Shown here: positions 35,677 through 47,257 of the stretch, piece after piece
Layout: each line of letters starts with the position of its first letter
Numbering within the stretch: the stretch's first letter is position 1
Assembly: GCA_016808115.1 (NCBI GenBank)
Contig: JAEQBH010004553.1
Location: forward strand, 62,001-126,000
Reading direction: 5' to 3'
Length of the DNA: 64,000 bases
Origin: Tetrastigma voinierianum
Lineage: Eukaryota > Streptophyta > Magnoliopsida > Vitales > Vitaceae
Made by a program: the position numbers and the translations under genes
The notes under the pieces: model-generated
The model's input: only the letters and a program-made list of their open reading frames with translations
The model's database searches: none
Told to the model about the DNA's origin: nothing

Positions 35677-36467
35677 CTAGATTGATGTCATCAACACCAT
35701 CGAGATCTTTTCCACCACATTAGTTCGCTGCCGTCTTTTCGTCTCAGCCTTTGGCTCGATGTCCGCATTCTGCCACAATGGAAGCACTTTGCCGCCTAAC
35801 TTCTTCGTGCCTTGGTTGAATCCTCTAGACTTGCTAGGCATTTTCCTTTTCTTGTTGGCTCGATCCTTCTTCAACAACTTCGCCTTTAAACTTCTTAGAT
35901 TCTTCCCAACTTTCTTCTCGTATACCCCATTATCTTCCTCAACCCCTAACCGAACAATCAAGTCTTCATGATAACCTTTCTTGTGTTTGAGATAATTTTT
36001 TTAAATCCTCTAATATGGTGGCGCTTTTTCAATGAATGCGCAAACACCTGAAATGTCTCACTTGTGAGTCATTCCTTCAAAGACAGAATATCATGCACAA
36101 CCACTTGAATCTTCTTGAACTCAATCACTGCCTTTGAATCAACCATCTTGAAGTCCAGAAATTTACCGACAATGAATTTCTTCAGTCCGACATCTTCGGT
36201 TTTGTACTTCTTGTCCAGACTATCCCATAACTCCTTAGCCATTTTCAACGGACTATAGACATTATAGAGAGTATTTTCCAGACCGTTGAGGACATAGTTA
36301 CGACATAGGAAGTCAGAGTGATTCCATGCATCCACAACAACCAACTTTTCTTTATCTGTCTCTCCAACGTCCAATTTAGGACCATCCTCATTGAGGAATC
36401 TTGCCAAGTTCAAGGTTGTGAGATAGAACAACATCTTTGTCGCCATCTCAAATCTGCACTCACGCAA
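35677..36467 (-). pseudogene. Copia D gag remnant
   Basis: The frame 36,467-36,069 has KMLFYLTTLNLARFL..AWNHSDFLCRNYVLNGL..AKELWDSLDKKYKTEDVGLKKF, the UBN2-type gag core of Copia elements. The frame 35,961-35,677 holds the basic Lys/Arg-rich C-terminal part with a ruined zinc knuckle (KVLPLWQNADIEPK in place of a Cys-rich block). Confidence 0.85.
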
Positions 36468-36499
36468 CTTTCCCGCTTTTCTCCAAGGACAATCGAGTC

Positions 36500-38000
36500 G
36501 AAGTGCTTCATTTCTGTAACAAATATTTGAATACGAATGTAAAACGAAAACTCGCTGAAGTATTTAAAACGAAAAAGTATTTGAATAAACTAACAAACAT
36601 TCGACTGTAAAACCAGCATATAAAATGAAAAATATTTGAATAAATCAAGAAAAATATTTGAATGTACAATCATAGTTAGTGTAAACGAAAAATATTTGAA
36701 TAAACTGTAACAAATATTTGAATGTAAAACTGCAGTACATAAACGAAAAAAGATTTGAATAACTCAGAACAAATATTTATAATTAAACTAATAAGTGTTC
36801 GTTCAAAATGCGAATAGGAACATAAACGAAAAAAAGTACCGTGATATAAAAATATAAAAACGAATAGAAATGAAAAATTGTAATCTAATAAGCTGCTTCG
36901 CTCCATAGAAACGAACATAAATGAAAAATTGAAATTCATCTTAAGATTGTAGTTGTTGTGTTCGATCGTAAAATGTAAACAAAAAATGTCATGAAACAAA
37001 CCCGCAAAGACAAACAAACAATCGTGAAAAGGTGATCCGAGCCCAACGAAAAAATGTCATGTCCTTAAGACTAATTTGGCCCCTCAATCAGTATCGAGGA
37101 TAGTGGACAATCGTCTCCCAAGATAGAAATCTTGACTTCGCTCCTCGGCTAAGATTTAGTTCATTTGAATAAACTCCGTGAATAAATATTTGAATGTAAA
37201 ATCACAAAGACGTAAACTAAAAGATTTGAATAACCTGTAACAAATATTTGTAACAGAAACGAACAGAAGAGTTCGATCAAAATGTAAATAGGAACATAAA
37301 CGAAAAAAAAAGTAACAGATATGTGTAAATACGTAAACGAATGTAAACGAAAAATTGTAATGAATAAAGCTGTCTACGTGAACTAAAATTGAAATTGCCT
37401 TAAGATCGTGAAGCCAAGCCGTTCGAATGTAAATAGAAACAAAAAAATGTCAAGGAAACAAATTCGCAGCATAAAACAACTAATCGTAGCGCATCCGAGC
37501 CCAACGAAAAAACGCCGTGTCCTTAAGACGAATTTGGCTCAATCAAAAGACGGTGATAGTGGACAATCGGCCTCCCAAGATAGAACGCACTGCTCCTCCG
37601 GCTTAAGACGTAGTCGAGGACTCCAACGAACTCCAACCTGCTTGCACAATGACGAAGGAAGTGAAGTGGAGAATATTTTTTGGTGTTTTTTTAAAATGGG
37701 GAAAACAGGAGTATAAATATGCCACTTAAATGTCTCCACGAACGCATATGTTTGTTCGAAAATATAATCCAAACAACGGTTTGTCGATGGACGACGCGCG
37801 ACATCGTGTGCTGGGGAAACCGACCTAGCTTGGCATAGGTCCTTTCCCTTCCACAAAAGTGGGGTGTCCCTTGGGGCCCAAACCCATTTGAGGCCTTCCA
37901 AACACCTAAAACCCATCTCCTTCTTGTTTCTATTCGATGTGGGACATACTTTTCTGATTCACTCTATGGGTTCTCAGGGATTCCAAAGTCCTACCGTGGA
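36500..38000 (-). repeat. Right LTR of Copia D with internal tandem duplication
   Basis: The block ATCCGAGCCCAACGAAAAA..TCCTTAAGAC..GATAGTGGACAATCG occurs twice here (about 37,036 and 37,490) but once in the left LTR. Between 36,520 and 37,440 an irregular minisatellite of AAACGAAAAATATTTGAATAA / CTGTAACAAATATTTGAATG units accounts for the extra length. Confidence 0.6.
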
Positions 38001-38357
38001 GGTGGAGGAGAGAGAGGTGAGGATAAAATTGGTTTTTTAAAAAAAATTAAAAATTGTGAGGTCCAATTAAATAGTGACACGTGGCGAGAGAGGAGAGAGA
38101 GGCCATGTATGATTATTTTAACTCCTTTAGTAATCATCTGTCAATCGAGACCAAACAAGAAGACACTTCTCAAAGTCGGGTTTATTCTAGATTATCGCAA
38201 ATATGAGACTATTTAAAGAAGATGATTGAAAGTTGGGATTATTCCTAAAATAATAAATTTATATAATATTTGTATGACCTTTTAACATATATTTATAAAA
38301 ATCTCTTTAAAAAAAACATATTTATAAAAAATAAAAACATTATGATAAGTACATTCT
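38001..38357. other. Unassigned sequence between Copia D and Copia C
   Basis: Begins GTGGAGGTGGAGGAGAGAGAGGTGAGG, possibly the continuation of the host remnant at 31,540-31,590 across the D insertion. It then becomes AT-rich noncoding. No other feature was seen. Confidence 0.4.
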
Positions 38358-38718
38358 TGTTATAAATGGAAGCATTTATATGTGTGATGAATGACCACTT
38401 AAATTCATGAATCCCACTTACATTAATTTTACATGAATGAACCTTCATTAACCCTCATTTATGGAACTTCATTACTAATCATTAAGATGTGTAATTTAAA
38501 CCATCTTTGTGTTTTTCCATAAAAGGCTTTCACCATCCTTTGTAAAAGCATGCGGGGAATTACATTTTTCATTCTCTCTCCTTCTCTCTTTTGTGCACTC
38601 TCAAGCTTCTCTCATTTTTATTCTTAATTCTTAATTTTCTTCCTTCTTTCTTTTCATATATATAACCAAAGAGAAAAACATACTTATCTTTAGCTTTGTA
38701 CTTTATAATAATTTCACA
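38358..38718 (+). repeat. 5' LTR of Copia C
   Basis: Starts TGTTATAAATGGAAGC and ends TTTCACA. It aligns with 58,965-59,259 over TTCACCATCCTTTGTAAAAGC, CTCTCAAG and ATATAACCAAAGA blocks. It is immediately followed by TGTTATCAGCACGAG (38,719-38,733), a likely primer-binding segment. This is the outermost element of the + strand Copia nest. No clear target duplication. Confidence 0.65.
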
Positions 38719-38814
38719 TGTTATCAGCACGAGTTTGCTCTGAAGGTATTATCTAATCCTAAACTTAAAGTTATTTTAAGTTTACATATATATCAATATT
38801 TGATTTTCATTAGA

Positions 38815-39427
38815 AGACATTTTCTCATGTTCCCATAAAATATGACAACACAAGTGCCATTAGCATATCAAAGAATCTCGTGCAACACTATCAAACATAT
38901 AGAGATAAGATATCATTTTATTAGAGATCATGCATAAAAATATGGTATTACACTTGAATTTGTTAGAACCGAGGACCAACTTGTGAATATTTTTACCAAA
39001 CCCCTTAATGAGAATCAATTTATTAGCATTAGAAGACAATTAGGAGTCTTATCTTTGTGAAAAAATGTTTGAATTACTTGATTATTAATATCGCTTGAAA
39101 TGTTGTGTTTAAACTCTAACTCCTAAACTTTTACTTAAATGTATTTTCAAATGGGGAAATATCTTTATGTCAAAAGCCCCATGTTCCTTTTTAACGTTGC
39201 CAAAGGGGGAGAAATATATGTATCTATGAGTTATGTGCTAAAAGAGAATCATACATTTATAATTTTTACATTATTCCTTGATGTTTGTCTTATGTGTTGA
39301 ATGCTACTTGCATATGTTTGAATTGATTAAAAATTTTATTATGCAATTATTTTTAGATTATTGGTTTGAGGGGGAGATTTACTTCTCCTAGATAACCAAA
39401 GTTTGTCATCATAAAAAAAAAAGGGAG
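38815..39427 (+). mobile_element. 3' tail of an upstream Copia B copy (partial)
   Basis: This segment repeats 48,720-49,335: RNase H end (LEFVRTEDQL..IFTKPLNENQF, ending in TTGTGA at about 39,058), the 3' untranslated region and the polypurine tract (AAAAGGGAGA). It is directly followed by a B LTR. A B copy therefore lay upstream and shares that LTR with the main B element. The rest of that copy is absent. Confidence 0.75.
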
Positions 39428-40934
39428 ATTATCAGCACAAGGGTACCTCTAATTGAGGTTTTGATGATAACAAACAAAGGTTATTGGTTACTAATGATTA
39501 ACAGTGAGTTGAGTGGTAGGTTGAAATTGATCAAGTATCAAATGAAGATATTCCAAGCTTAAGATGACAATGATGTATTTCATCAAGCTCTTGAAGTGAA
39601 GTCACTCAATCAAAGAACCAAGATTTCAACCAAATGACAAGTAACCAAGATTCCAAGCCTGGGCATAAAGTGAAAATTTTGTAAGCTTAGGAATCTATGT
39701 AAGATGAATGCATTTGTGCACTTTAGGGTATATCATCTTTACATTCATAATCATAATAAGTTGATTTTTGTGTCCAAATTGAATATCATTTTGAAAACTC
39801 GAGTATGAGCATCAAACTTTACTCAAAGTTTAAAAAGTATTCAAAAGTGTTTTCTTAGGTTTGAAATTGATTTGAAATGAAAAGAACCTAAAGTGACTAC
39901 TTCCGGAGCCTTTTCGACATTCTTTGCAATTTTGTGATTTTAAGTCCGTTTGACTTTGAATTGATTAAATATTTTAAAACCCATGTTTTATCATCAAATC
40001 TTTAGTTATTTTGAGCTTAAAATGTGCTTAAAAGAGTTATTTAAAGTTAGAAACTCATTCGGAGCGAAAAGGAGTTGAAATGGACTTAAAACGACTTTTT
40101 TTGACAAACAAGTGGTTGAGTTGTCCAGGTTATCCGGTTGGTCAACCAGTAGACCGGTTGGTCTTCTGGTTGGTCCAAGCAATCAACCCGTCGATTGGTT
40201 GCAACCGATCGACCGTTTTGGTCCAGAAAGGTCTGTTTTTCATTTTTATGAACCGGTAGAGAAAATGGGCCAACCACTAAGTAAACAGCTGGTAAAAATG
40301 GTACTTGTATCGCATTAAATGCACAATGGCTAGTGCATTTAATGAAACGTCGATCGGTTGGTCAAACCGATCGACCAATTGGTAGCTTAATTTATTGTCG
40401 AGTTCTCATTCTATAAGTAGAGTATTGGGGATCATTTAATGTCATGAGACTTGTTGCATTTATTCTCTCAATCACCATTTCTCTTCCTAATCAATTTTCA
40501 ATCTAAATTCTTAGTGCATTCATTTCACTTGCATATTTTAGAATGCACCTTTGTATTCATCATAAGCTTAAGTTGTATTTGATCCATCTTGAGAGCTAGA
40601 GAGTGAGAGTCTCATTGAGCATTAAAGAAGGCTTCAAGTGTGTATAGCTTGAAAGATTTGTGAAGTGCCCACTGGAGCCAAAATTCAAGTGTAAAAGGAA
40701 GAAGCTTGAGTTGGAGTTTGAAACTAGTGGAACCTTCATCGATTGAAGGTTGAGGAGAAGTGGAAGTAGGCAAGGGGGTGTCGAACCACTATAAATCGAG
40801 AGTTTGATTTCTTTACTCTATATCTCTTTATTTAATGTCATTGTAGTTAAATTTGTAGATTTCTTATTGATTTGCAAAAGGTTTTTAAGAAAACCAATTT
40901 ACCCCCCTTTTGGTTTAATTTGCGTTAACTTTCA
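39428..40934 (+). repeat. Copia B LTR 1 (5' LTR of the main B copy)
   Basis: Aligns with LTR 2 (49,336-50,610 plus 52,727-52,964) over blocks such as GATGATAACAAACAAAGGTTATTG and AAGATGACAATGATGTATTT, and ends TTTCA. The next bases, TTGATATCAGAGTC (40,936-40,949), match an initiator-Met tRNA primer site (consensus TGGTATCAGAGC). The first bases have lost the canonical TG. Confidence 0.8.
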
Positions 40935-41096
40935 ATTGATATCAGAGTCAATTCTTGTTTTCAAGACTTAATTGTCTAAGAGAAATGATTCAGCACCTAA
41001 CACTAAAACTACAAATTTCAACCTTTCTGCTTAAAAGTTTCCATCAACAAAACTCTTTTCTTTGTCGGATTCAATCATCAAATTTAGAAAAACAAA

Positions 41097-42478
41097 ATGA
41101 CTTGGTATTTGCAATATCTTGATTTGGAAGTTTGGAAAACAATCTTATTTGGTTACACATTCCTTACAAAAAATGTTGATGGAAATAAAATCCAAAAACC
41201 TCTTGAAGAATATAATGATAAAGAAAATAAAGAATTTCAATTAAATTCAAGAGCTATATTCTTGTTTGTGTTATGGGTATAATTGAATATAATAGAATTT
41301 TTCAATACATGACGGCTAAGGATGTTTGGAGGATACTCAAAATTACTCATGAAGGAACCAACCAAGTCAAAGATCCTAAAGTTAGAATTCTTGTTAATGA
41401 TTATGAAATGTTCAAAATGAAACCTAATGAATCTATTGTTTAGATGTTTACTAGGTTCACGGATGTTGTGAATGAACTTGAAGGTTTAGGAAATAGGGTA
41501 GGTGAAGAAGACAAGGTATCTAAAATTCTAAGATGCCTACCTCCCAAATGGAACTCTAAAACGGAAGCTATTAAGGAAGAAAAGAATTTGAAAGAGCTAC
41601 CTCTTGATGAACTTATCGATTCCTTGATGACTTATGAAATGAAGATTGCAAGACAAGAAAAAAAAATGCAAGAGGAAGAAGGCAAAAAGAAGAGTATTGC
41701 ACTCAAAGCTCAAGAAGAGAAAGTCGTTGAGGAAACAAAGATCAATGACATGGAAGATGGTATCAACGTCATTACAAAGAAAGTACAAAAGCTAATGATG
41801 AAAGATAAATTTAGTGGAAGGACCCACAATAAGAGTAACTACAAGAAAGAAAGTCCTTCAAGAGAATAACAAGAAAATAGAGAAGGGGCTAGAGAAGTAA
41901 TTTGCTACAAGTGTAAGAAGCCGGGTCATGTAAAATATGATTGTCCTCTCTACAAAGCCAAGAGAAAGAGTAAGAGCCGCCAAGACACATGGAGTCAAAG
42001 TGAAGATTCATCCAATGATGAAAATGAGAAAGAAGTTGCCAATATGTGCTTCATGGCTCTTGAGGATCAATATGAGGGAAATTTTAACTTTGATGATAAT
42101 GAATTTATGATTGAATGTGAGGAATTGCTTAAATACATCAACAAACTTGATGAAAAGAACACCTTACTTAAGAAGAAAGTTTTTGAGCTTAAAAAAGAAC
42201 TTGATGAAATCATTTCAAAAGTTGAAGCTTTAAAATTTTCTCTTGATAAGGTAAATGAGGAACTATTCAAAAAGAATGAATGGTTGGTCTCTTCCTTTTC
42301 AAAATTCTCTTGTCTACAAAAAGCTTTTGACATGATCCTAGATAGCCAAAAATGTGTTTTTGATAAAAATGGGCTAGGATACAAGTCTTCAAATAATGAA
42401 AAATATTTCAAAAACTACTTTGTCAAGGACACAAGTGAAAGTTTCACAACCATTTTCAACTTTTGTGGTAGAGGATGA
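41097..42478 (+). pseudogene. Copia B gag with CCHC zinc knuckle
   Basis: A first frame (MTWYLQYLDLEVWKTILFGY) and then a frame kept from 41,444 to 42,478 give the gag core (MFTRFTDVVNELEGLG, KILRCLPPKWNSKTEAI, ELIDSLMTYEM). A perfect CCHC knuckle, CYKCKKPGHVKYDC, lies at 41,903-41,944, followed by a coiled-coil-like Lys/Glu/Leu region. The long frame is broken once by TAA at 41,867-41,869, just before the knuckle, and a TAG precedes 41,444. Gag packages element RNA into virus-like particles. This copy cannot make an intact protein. Confidence 0.85.
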
Positions 42479-42629
42479 CACATTAGTAGTACTTGTCATT
42501 TTAGGAATGGATCCCAAAAGACCTCAACGTCTAACTCAAAGAAGGCTTGGGTTGAAAAATCAAAGGTCACTAACCACCAAGGACCCAACAAGATTTGGGT
42601 ACCTAAAGCTTTTTGATTTTCTCTTGTAG

Positions 42630-43012
42630 GGATCAAAGAAGGAGAAATGGTTCTTGGATAGTGGTTGCTTAAGGCATATGACCGGAGATGAGTCAAAATT
42701 TGCCTTCCTCACAAGGAGAAAAGAAGGGTACGTAACCTTCAACAACGGGAAAGGTAGAATCATTGGACATGGTTCTATAGGTAACAATTCTTCATCTCTC
42801 ATTGAAAATGTTTTGCTTGTTGATGGTTTGAAACATAATCTTTTGAGCATTAGTCAACTTTGTGACAAAGGTTTTAAAGTGATTTTTGAGTCTTCTCATT
42901 GCATCATCAAAGATTCTCAAAATGACAAAAGCATCTTTATGGGCCATAGAAATGAAAATGTGTATACAATTGATATTTCAAAATATGAAGGTCATGATAG
43001 ATGTTTTTTCTA
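42630..43012 (+). pseudogene. Copia B protease region
   Basis: The frame contains WFLDSGCLRHMTGDESKF, the Copia aspartic protease signature (DSG-S-HMTG), and then LIENVLLVDGLKHNLLSISQLCDKG, the conserved end of this domain. It is open to 43,012 and then stops. The alanine or cysteine position after DSGC is typical of this lineage. Confidence 0.88.
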
Positions 43013-43910
43013 GCATGCATGATGAGAGTTGGTTGTGACATAGGAAATTGAGACATGTAAACATGAATCTCCTACACAACTCAACAAAATGAACTTATTA
43101 GAGGTCTTCCCAAAATCTCTTTTGAAAAATATAATGTTTGTAAAGCATGCCAAATATGAAAGCAAATAAAAACATCTTTTAAAAACAAAAATTTCATTTC
43201 TACATAAGACCTCTTGAGCTTTTCCATTTGGATTTGTTTGAACCCTCAAGGACTAATAGTCTTTGAGGTAAATCATATGCATTTGTGATTGTGGATGACT
43301 TCTCTAGATATACACGGGTCTTGTTCTTAGCTAAAAAAAAATGATGTCTTCTATGAGTTTTCAAAGCTTTGTAAAAAAAATCAAAATGAAAAAGGTTTTA
43401 CCATCTCTTGTATAAGAAGTGACCATGGAAGGGAATTTGAAAATGTTGATTTTGAAATCTTTTGTGATGAGCATGGAATTGAACATAACTTTTCGGCTCC
43501 TGGAACTTCCCAACAAAATAGGTTATTGAAAGGAAAAATAAAACTTTGCAAGAAATGGCAAGAACCATGTTTCATGAAAACACTCAACTTATTTTGTGCC
43601 GGCGGTCAATACTTTATGTTATATATTGATTAGAGTTTTGATAAGACCCTCTTTGGACAAAACCCATATGAACTTTGGAAAAACAAGAAACATAACATTA
43701 TTTATTTCAAAGTATTTGGAAGTAAATGCTTTATTTTAAACCCCAAGGACAACCTTGGAAATTTTGATGCAAAATCTAATATTGGGATATTTCTTGGCTA
43801 TTCTTCATCAAGTAAAGCTTGTGTAGTTTTCAACAAAAAGACCATGGTAGTAGAGGAGTCCATCCATGTAGTCTTTGATGAATCTATCTAACGATTCTCT
43901 TTAAAAAAGA
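43013..43910 (+). pseudogene. Copia B integrase remnant, cut by a Gypsy solo LTR
   Basis: Fragmented frames give LRHVNMNLLH (zinc-binding N-terminal region), IRSDHGREFENVDFEIFCDEHGIEHNFS around the second catalytic Asp, NPYELWKNKKHN and KVFGSKCFILNPKDNLGNFDAK in the C-terminal part. Stops and frameshifts are common. Coding similarity is interrupted at 43,915 by the 3.3-kb solo LTR and continues at 47,253. Confidence 0.85.
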
Positions 43911-44879
43911 GAAAGTGTGAAACCCTGTAAAAATCCAAATTTTCGAATAACTGTAAACGGTAATTTTTGGCCGAATCCGGTAAATTTTCGTGATCTTGAT
44001 GATCTAAACGGACTTCACCGTTGGAATCGTCTCGCGAAATCTAGTTACTATGTCTAATTTCATTGAATTCGAGATAGTCGGGATTTGCACGTATTTCGAG
44101 GCAATTGGACAAATGAGTAAATGACAAGTGGCATGAAGTCCCACACCACATGGATACATGTAGGTAGGCTACGTGTCTAGAGAAAGTGGCCTTGCATGAG
44201 GATAAATGTTAGTGGATGCTAGGTGTCTTGGATAGGCTTTGCATAAGGAATTTAGTGGGAAGAAAAGTGGGTTAGGAGACAAGTGGAAAGTGAGGTGTCA
44301 AGAAACTGAGGATGAATATACTCTCTAACTAGACCAAAACGGAGGAGAATAAAAAGGGGAAAAGGGGGAAGAGAAGGACAGGAGAAAAGAGAACCAATGT
44401 GCTTTCTAATTTACGAACGCAGGAGTTGCAAACAGTTGAACGACTTACGCTTCAAGAGGTAGAGGCTCTTCCTACTCCGTTAATTCATCTTCGAGCCATG
44501 ACATGGCTATGAGGTGTAGCCCTGGTGATGGGCTGTCTAAAGAATAGTTTGACATAAACTGTTGTTGGTGGGGACTGGTTTCTGGGTCCGTGTTTGTGTA
44601 GTTTCCAGAACTACAGTTTTGGAAACCCATTTTGTCACGATATCGTGGAATCGATATTGATGATCTTGTTATGTGTTACGTTCGTTTGAATAACATGCAT
44701 TGTGTTAATATTGATGTTGATATACTCATGTTTGATATATTAACATGATGCTTGAGATGAAGCATGAATATAACTGTTGTATGTAGTTTTCAGTATGCAT
44801 GTAACATGAGATATTATGCAATGACATTATCATCGCATGTTCATGGGTACATCGTGTAAATCGGGTGTGAGTGCATGAA

Positions 44880-45370
44880 TACAATGGGTATTCGAAGGGT
44901 TGTCCAGTAACAGTGATTCGGAGGGTCGTCCAATAAATTATAAGAGATTCAGGGTTTGTCCAATGAACTCTATCTGAGGGTCAGTTTCAATAAGGGTTCT
45001 TTGGAGATGGTCCAATGGTTCGATATTCGGAGGGTTGTCCAGTAACAATGATTCGGAGGGTTGTGCAATAAATTATATCGGAGGTTTGTCAAATGAACTC
45101 TATTGAAGGTTGTGTCCATCAAGGAGTTCTGAGTATCCAATGGTTTGATTCCTGAGATGGTCCAAGTTGGTTCGATGTTCGAGGGGTCATTCAAAGAATA
45201 GTGATTCGGAGGGTTGTCCAATAAATTATATCGGAGGTTTGTCTAATGAACTCTATCGGAGGGTTGTCCAATAAGGGGTTCTTAGAGATGGTCCAATGGT
45301 TTGATACTCGGAGGTGGTCCAATGGTTTGATACTCGGAGGTGGTCCAGTGGTTTGATACTCGGAGGTGGT
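44880..45370 (+). repeat. Minisatellite TTCGGAGGGTTGTCCAATAA in G3
   Basis: About 14 units of CGGAGG(G)TTGTCCA..ATAAATTAT or CGGAGGTGGTCCAATGGTTTGATA, 25-40 bases apart. The same CGGAGGGTTGTC core appears on the minus strand in the G1 LTRs near 14,960-15,140 and 22,070-22,230, showing shared ancestry of these LTRs. Confidence 0.85.
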
Positions 45371-46019
45371 CTAGTGGATTTAAAACAAAAAGCTTTTGTT
45401 TTGAAAACAAGCAGACGTGTGAGGGAAAGGCCGGTGAGGACTGAAACAGTGGAATGACATAGACATTCATATAGAGATATGCACTATTTTTATGAATGTG
45501 TGAATGATTTTAGGATTATGTCATCGCATGTGCACTAGGGCGGGGAGGGCCCTTTGTAGGAGACTTTTCTCTTACCTAGCATACCACCCCGTCGTTTAAA
45601 ACATTTCGTACTGAGGTACACCAAGAGAAGGCACTTCGAGGTCTTAGTTGAGAAGAAGGTCAAAGATGGCTTGCTGGGGTTTTGTGAAACCGCGTAAAAC
45701 CCGATGTATATATATACTGGACTATTATCCAAGCCAGAATATATAGGAGATATCGTACTAAAACTCGCCACATGTTTAATACAATTTGGTAAAGGTTTTC
45801 CTTACCTGTTATTTCTAGTCGGAATTTTAAGACTGGATTTTTCATTGGGCAGCAAAGGAATTTGGCCCTGTGGCCCTCTGGTATATTGTAGCCTCGCTAA
45901 TGCTTGATGCTGGCTTTCAATCACTCAACCGGACTCGCAAATTCTGGGTTATGACATTTTTAATTCGTAAGTGGTCCGAGAGGATGAGCCTTGACTACTC
46001 ATCTAATGAACTCGAATTT

Positions 46020-46510
46020 TGGTCAGAGCCAAGCTCTTCCTCGGGATGAGCTGCACGAGTTGACCTCTCAGGCCGAGTCGCATGAGCCTTCCCGCATGAG
46101 CGCATGAGCCGACCTTCAGGCCGAGCCGCATGAGCTCCTGGCTACGGAGCCGCGATGAGTCGACCTCCCGTGGCCGGGAGCCTGATGAGCTCTCTCGCAT
46201 GAGCCGCATGAGCCGCACCCCCAGCCGCAGCCCGCATGAGCCTCCCAAGATGAGCGCATGAGCTGACCTCTCAGCCGAGCCGCATGAGCCTCCCGCATGA
46301 GCCGCATGAGCTGACCTCTTCGCCGAGCTCTTCGGCATGAGCCGCACGAAACGACCTCGTGGCCGAGCTCTTCTCGCATGAGCCGCGACGAGCCGACCTC
46401 TTGTGCTGAACTGCATGAGCCTCTGCATGAGCCGCGGCCGAACTCCACCACTTGCGCCGAGCTCTTCGCATGAGCTATGTGAGGCCGGAGCCGACCTCCT
46501 GGTGGGCTCC
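46020..46510. repeat. CpG-rich GCATGAGCCGACCTC minisatellite in G3
   Basis: About 20 variant units made of GCATGAGC, CCGACCTC and GGCCGAGC modules at 18-25-base spacing. It is strongly GC-rich in an AT-rich window. Overlapping Arg/Ser/Gly-rich minus-strand frames are by-products of the repeat and are not annotated as genes. Confidence 0.85.
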
Positions 46511-46544
46511 GGCCGAGCCCGGCCAGGAATGAGCGCCTACCAGG

Positions 46545-47065
46545 CCAACTCGAACGATCATAACTTTCTCGCCCAAAGTCCACTGGTTTACGCGTCAGAC
46601 TCTACGGAAAGCCCTTTGAGTCTAGAATCCATCTATATATGGATCAATATAATTTGAGCTCATATTGTGTTCGAAAAATACGAAAGACAGTAGGTGCCTG
46701 TCAGTTCTTCACGTCAGTTGCTGCTCATATGAAGCGCCAACTTCGGATGACCATAACTTCCTCGTCCGATGTCCGTTTCAGGTGTTCTTAGACTCTATGG
46801 AAAGCTCCTTGAGTCTAGAATCTGACCATATGCCTGTGGATGGAATTTAGCACTCAAATATAGCCGAGACGACCTCTTCTGGCCGAGCTGACATCCTTTG
46901 GCCGAGCTGACCTCGTCTAGGGAATGAGCTCGGCAATGCCAACTTCGGATGACCATAACTTCCTCGTCCTAAGTCCGTTTTGCTCGTTCTTGGACTCTAT
47001 GGAAAGCTCTCTGAGTATAGAATCTAAATCATATGCCTGGAGGATGGCATTTGGTGCTCACATAA
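46545..47065 (+). repeat. Triplicated ~195-bp unit in G3
   Basis: Three copies, near 46,551, 46,740 and 46,942, share CTTCGGATGACCATAACTTCC and GACTCTATGGAAAGC..GAGTCTAGAATC. The period is about 190-200 bases, close to that of the triplication in LTR-B, though the sequences have diverged. Confidence 0.8.
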
Positions 47066-47257
47066 TTTCTGCAAGGGAAAATTGGATCATTGCACTAAGT
47101 GCACTCTACCATTAGAATCTTGAATGAGATAATCGTTATGTGTCATTGCTTAATAATCGAAAGTGACACGTGAATATGTGTGGAATGAGGCTATTAAATA
47201 GCTTGTTGAAGGTTAATAGAACAAAAAGACCCCGAAAATTTGGGGCGTCACAGAAAG

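Larger units (their letters stand above)
31590..38000 (-). mobile_element. Ty1/Copia LTR retrotransposon D, decayed
   Basis: Minus-strand order gag (36,467-35,677), integrase (35,200-34,600), reverse transcriptase (34,300-33,200), RNase H (33,190-32,860) is the Copia order. Flanking LTRs: left about 31,590-32,171, right about 36,500-38,000. They share blocks such as TAGGTCCTCTCCCTTCCACAAA, GCGCATCCGAGCCCAAC and the CAAAGTCC end. Every domain is interrupted by stops or frameshifts. The right LTR is enlarged by an internal tandem duplication. Exact boundaries and target duplication are uncertain (TGCGG/CGTGG flanks are only a weak match). Confidence 0.75.
43916..47252 (+). mobile_element. Solo Gypsy LTR (G3) inside Copia B integrase/RT
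   Basis: Starts TGTGAAACCCTGTAAAAATC and ends TTTGGGGCGTCACA, flanked by a perfect GAAAG duplication (43,911-43,915 and 47,253-47,257). No gag or pol is present inside. At 3,337 bases it is the longest LTR of this lineage in the window because of three internal tandem-repeat blocks, listed separately. It has the same lineage and orientation as LTR-A, G4 and G5. Confidence 0.9.

Noticed and set aside
42067..42411. Minus-strand frame of 114 codons in Copia B
   Set aside because: Ser/Phe/Leu-rich mirror of the Lys/Glu-rich gag coiled coil; the + frame is the real remnant.
46003..46583. Long Arg/Ser/Gly-rich minus-strand frames
   Set aside because: Generated by the GCATGAGC minisatellite inside solo LTR G3; repeats free of stops give chance ORFs.
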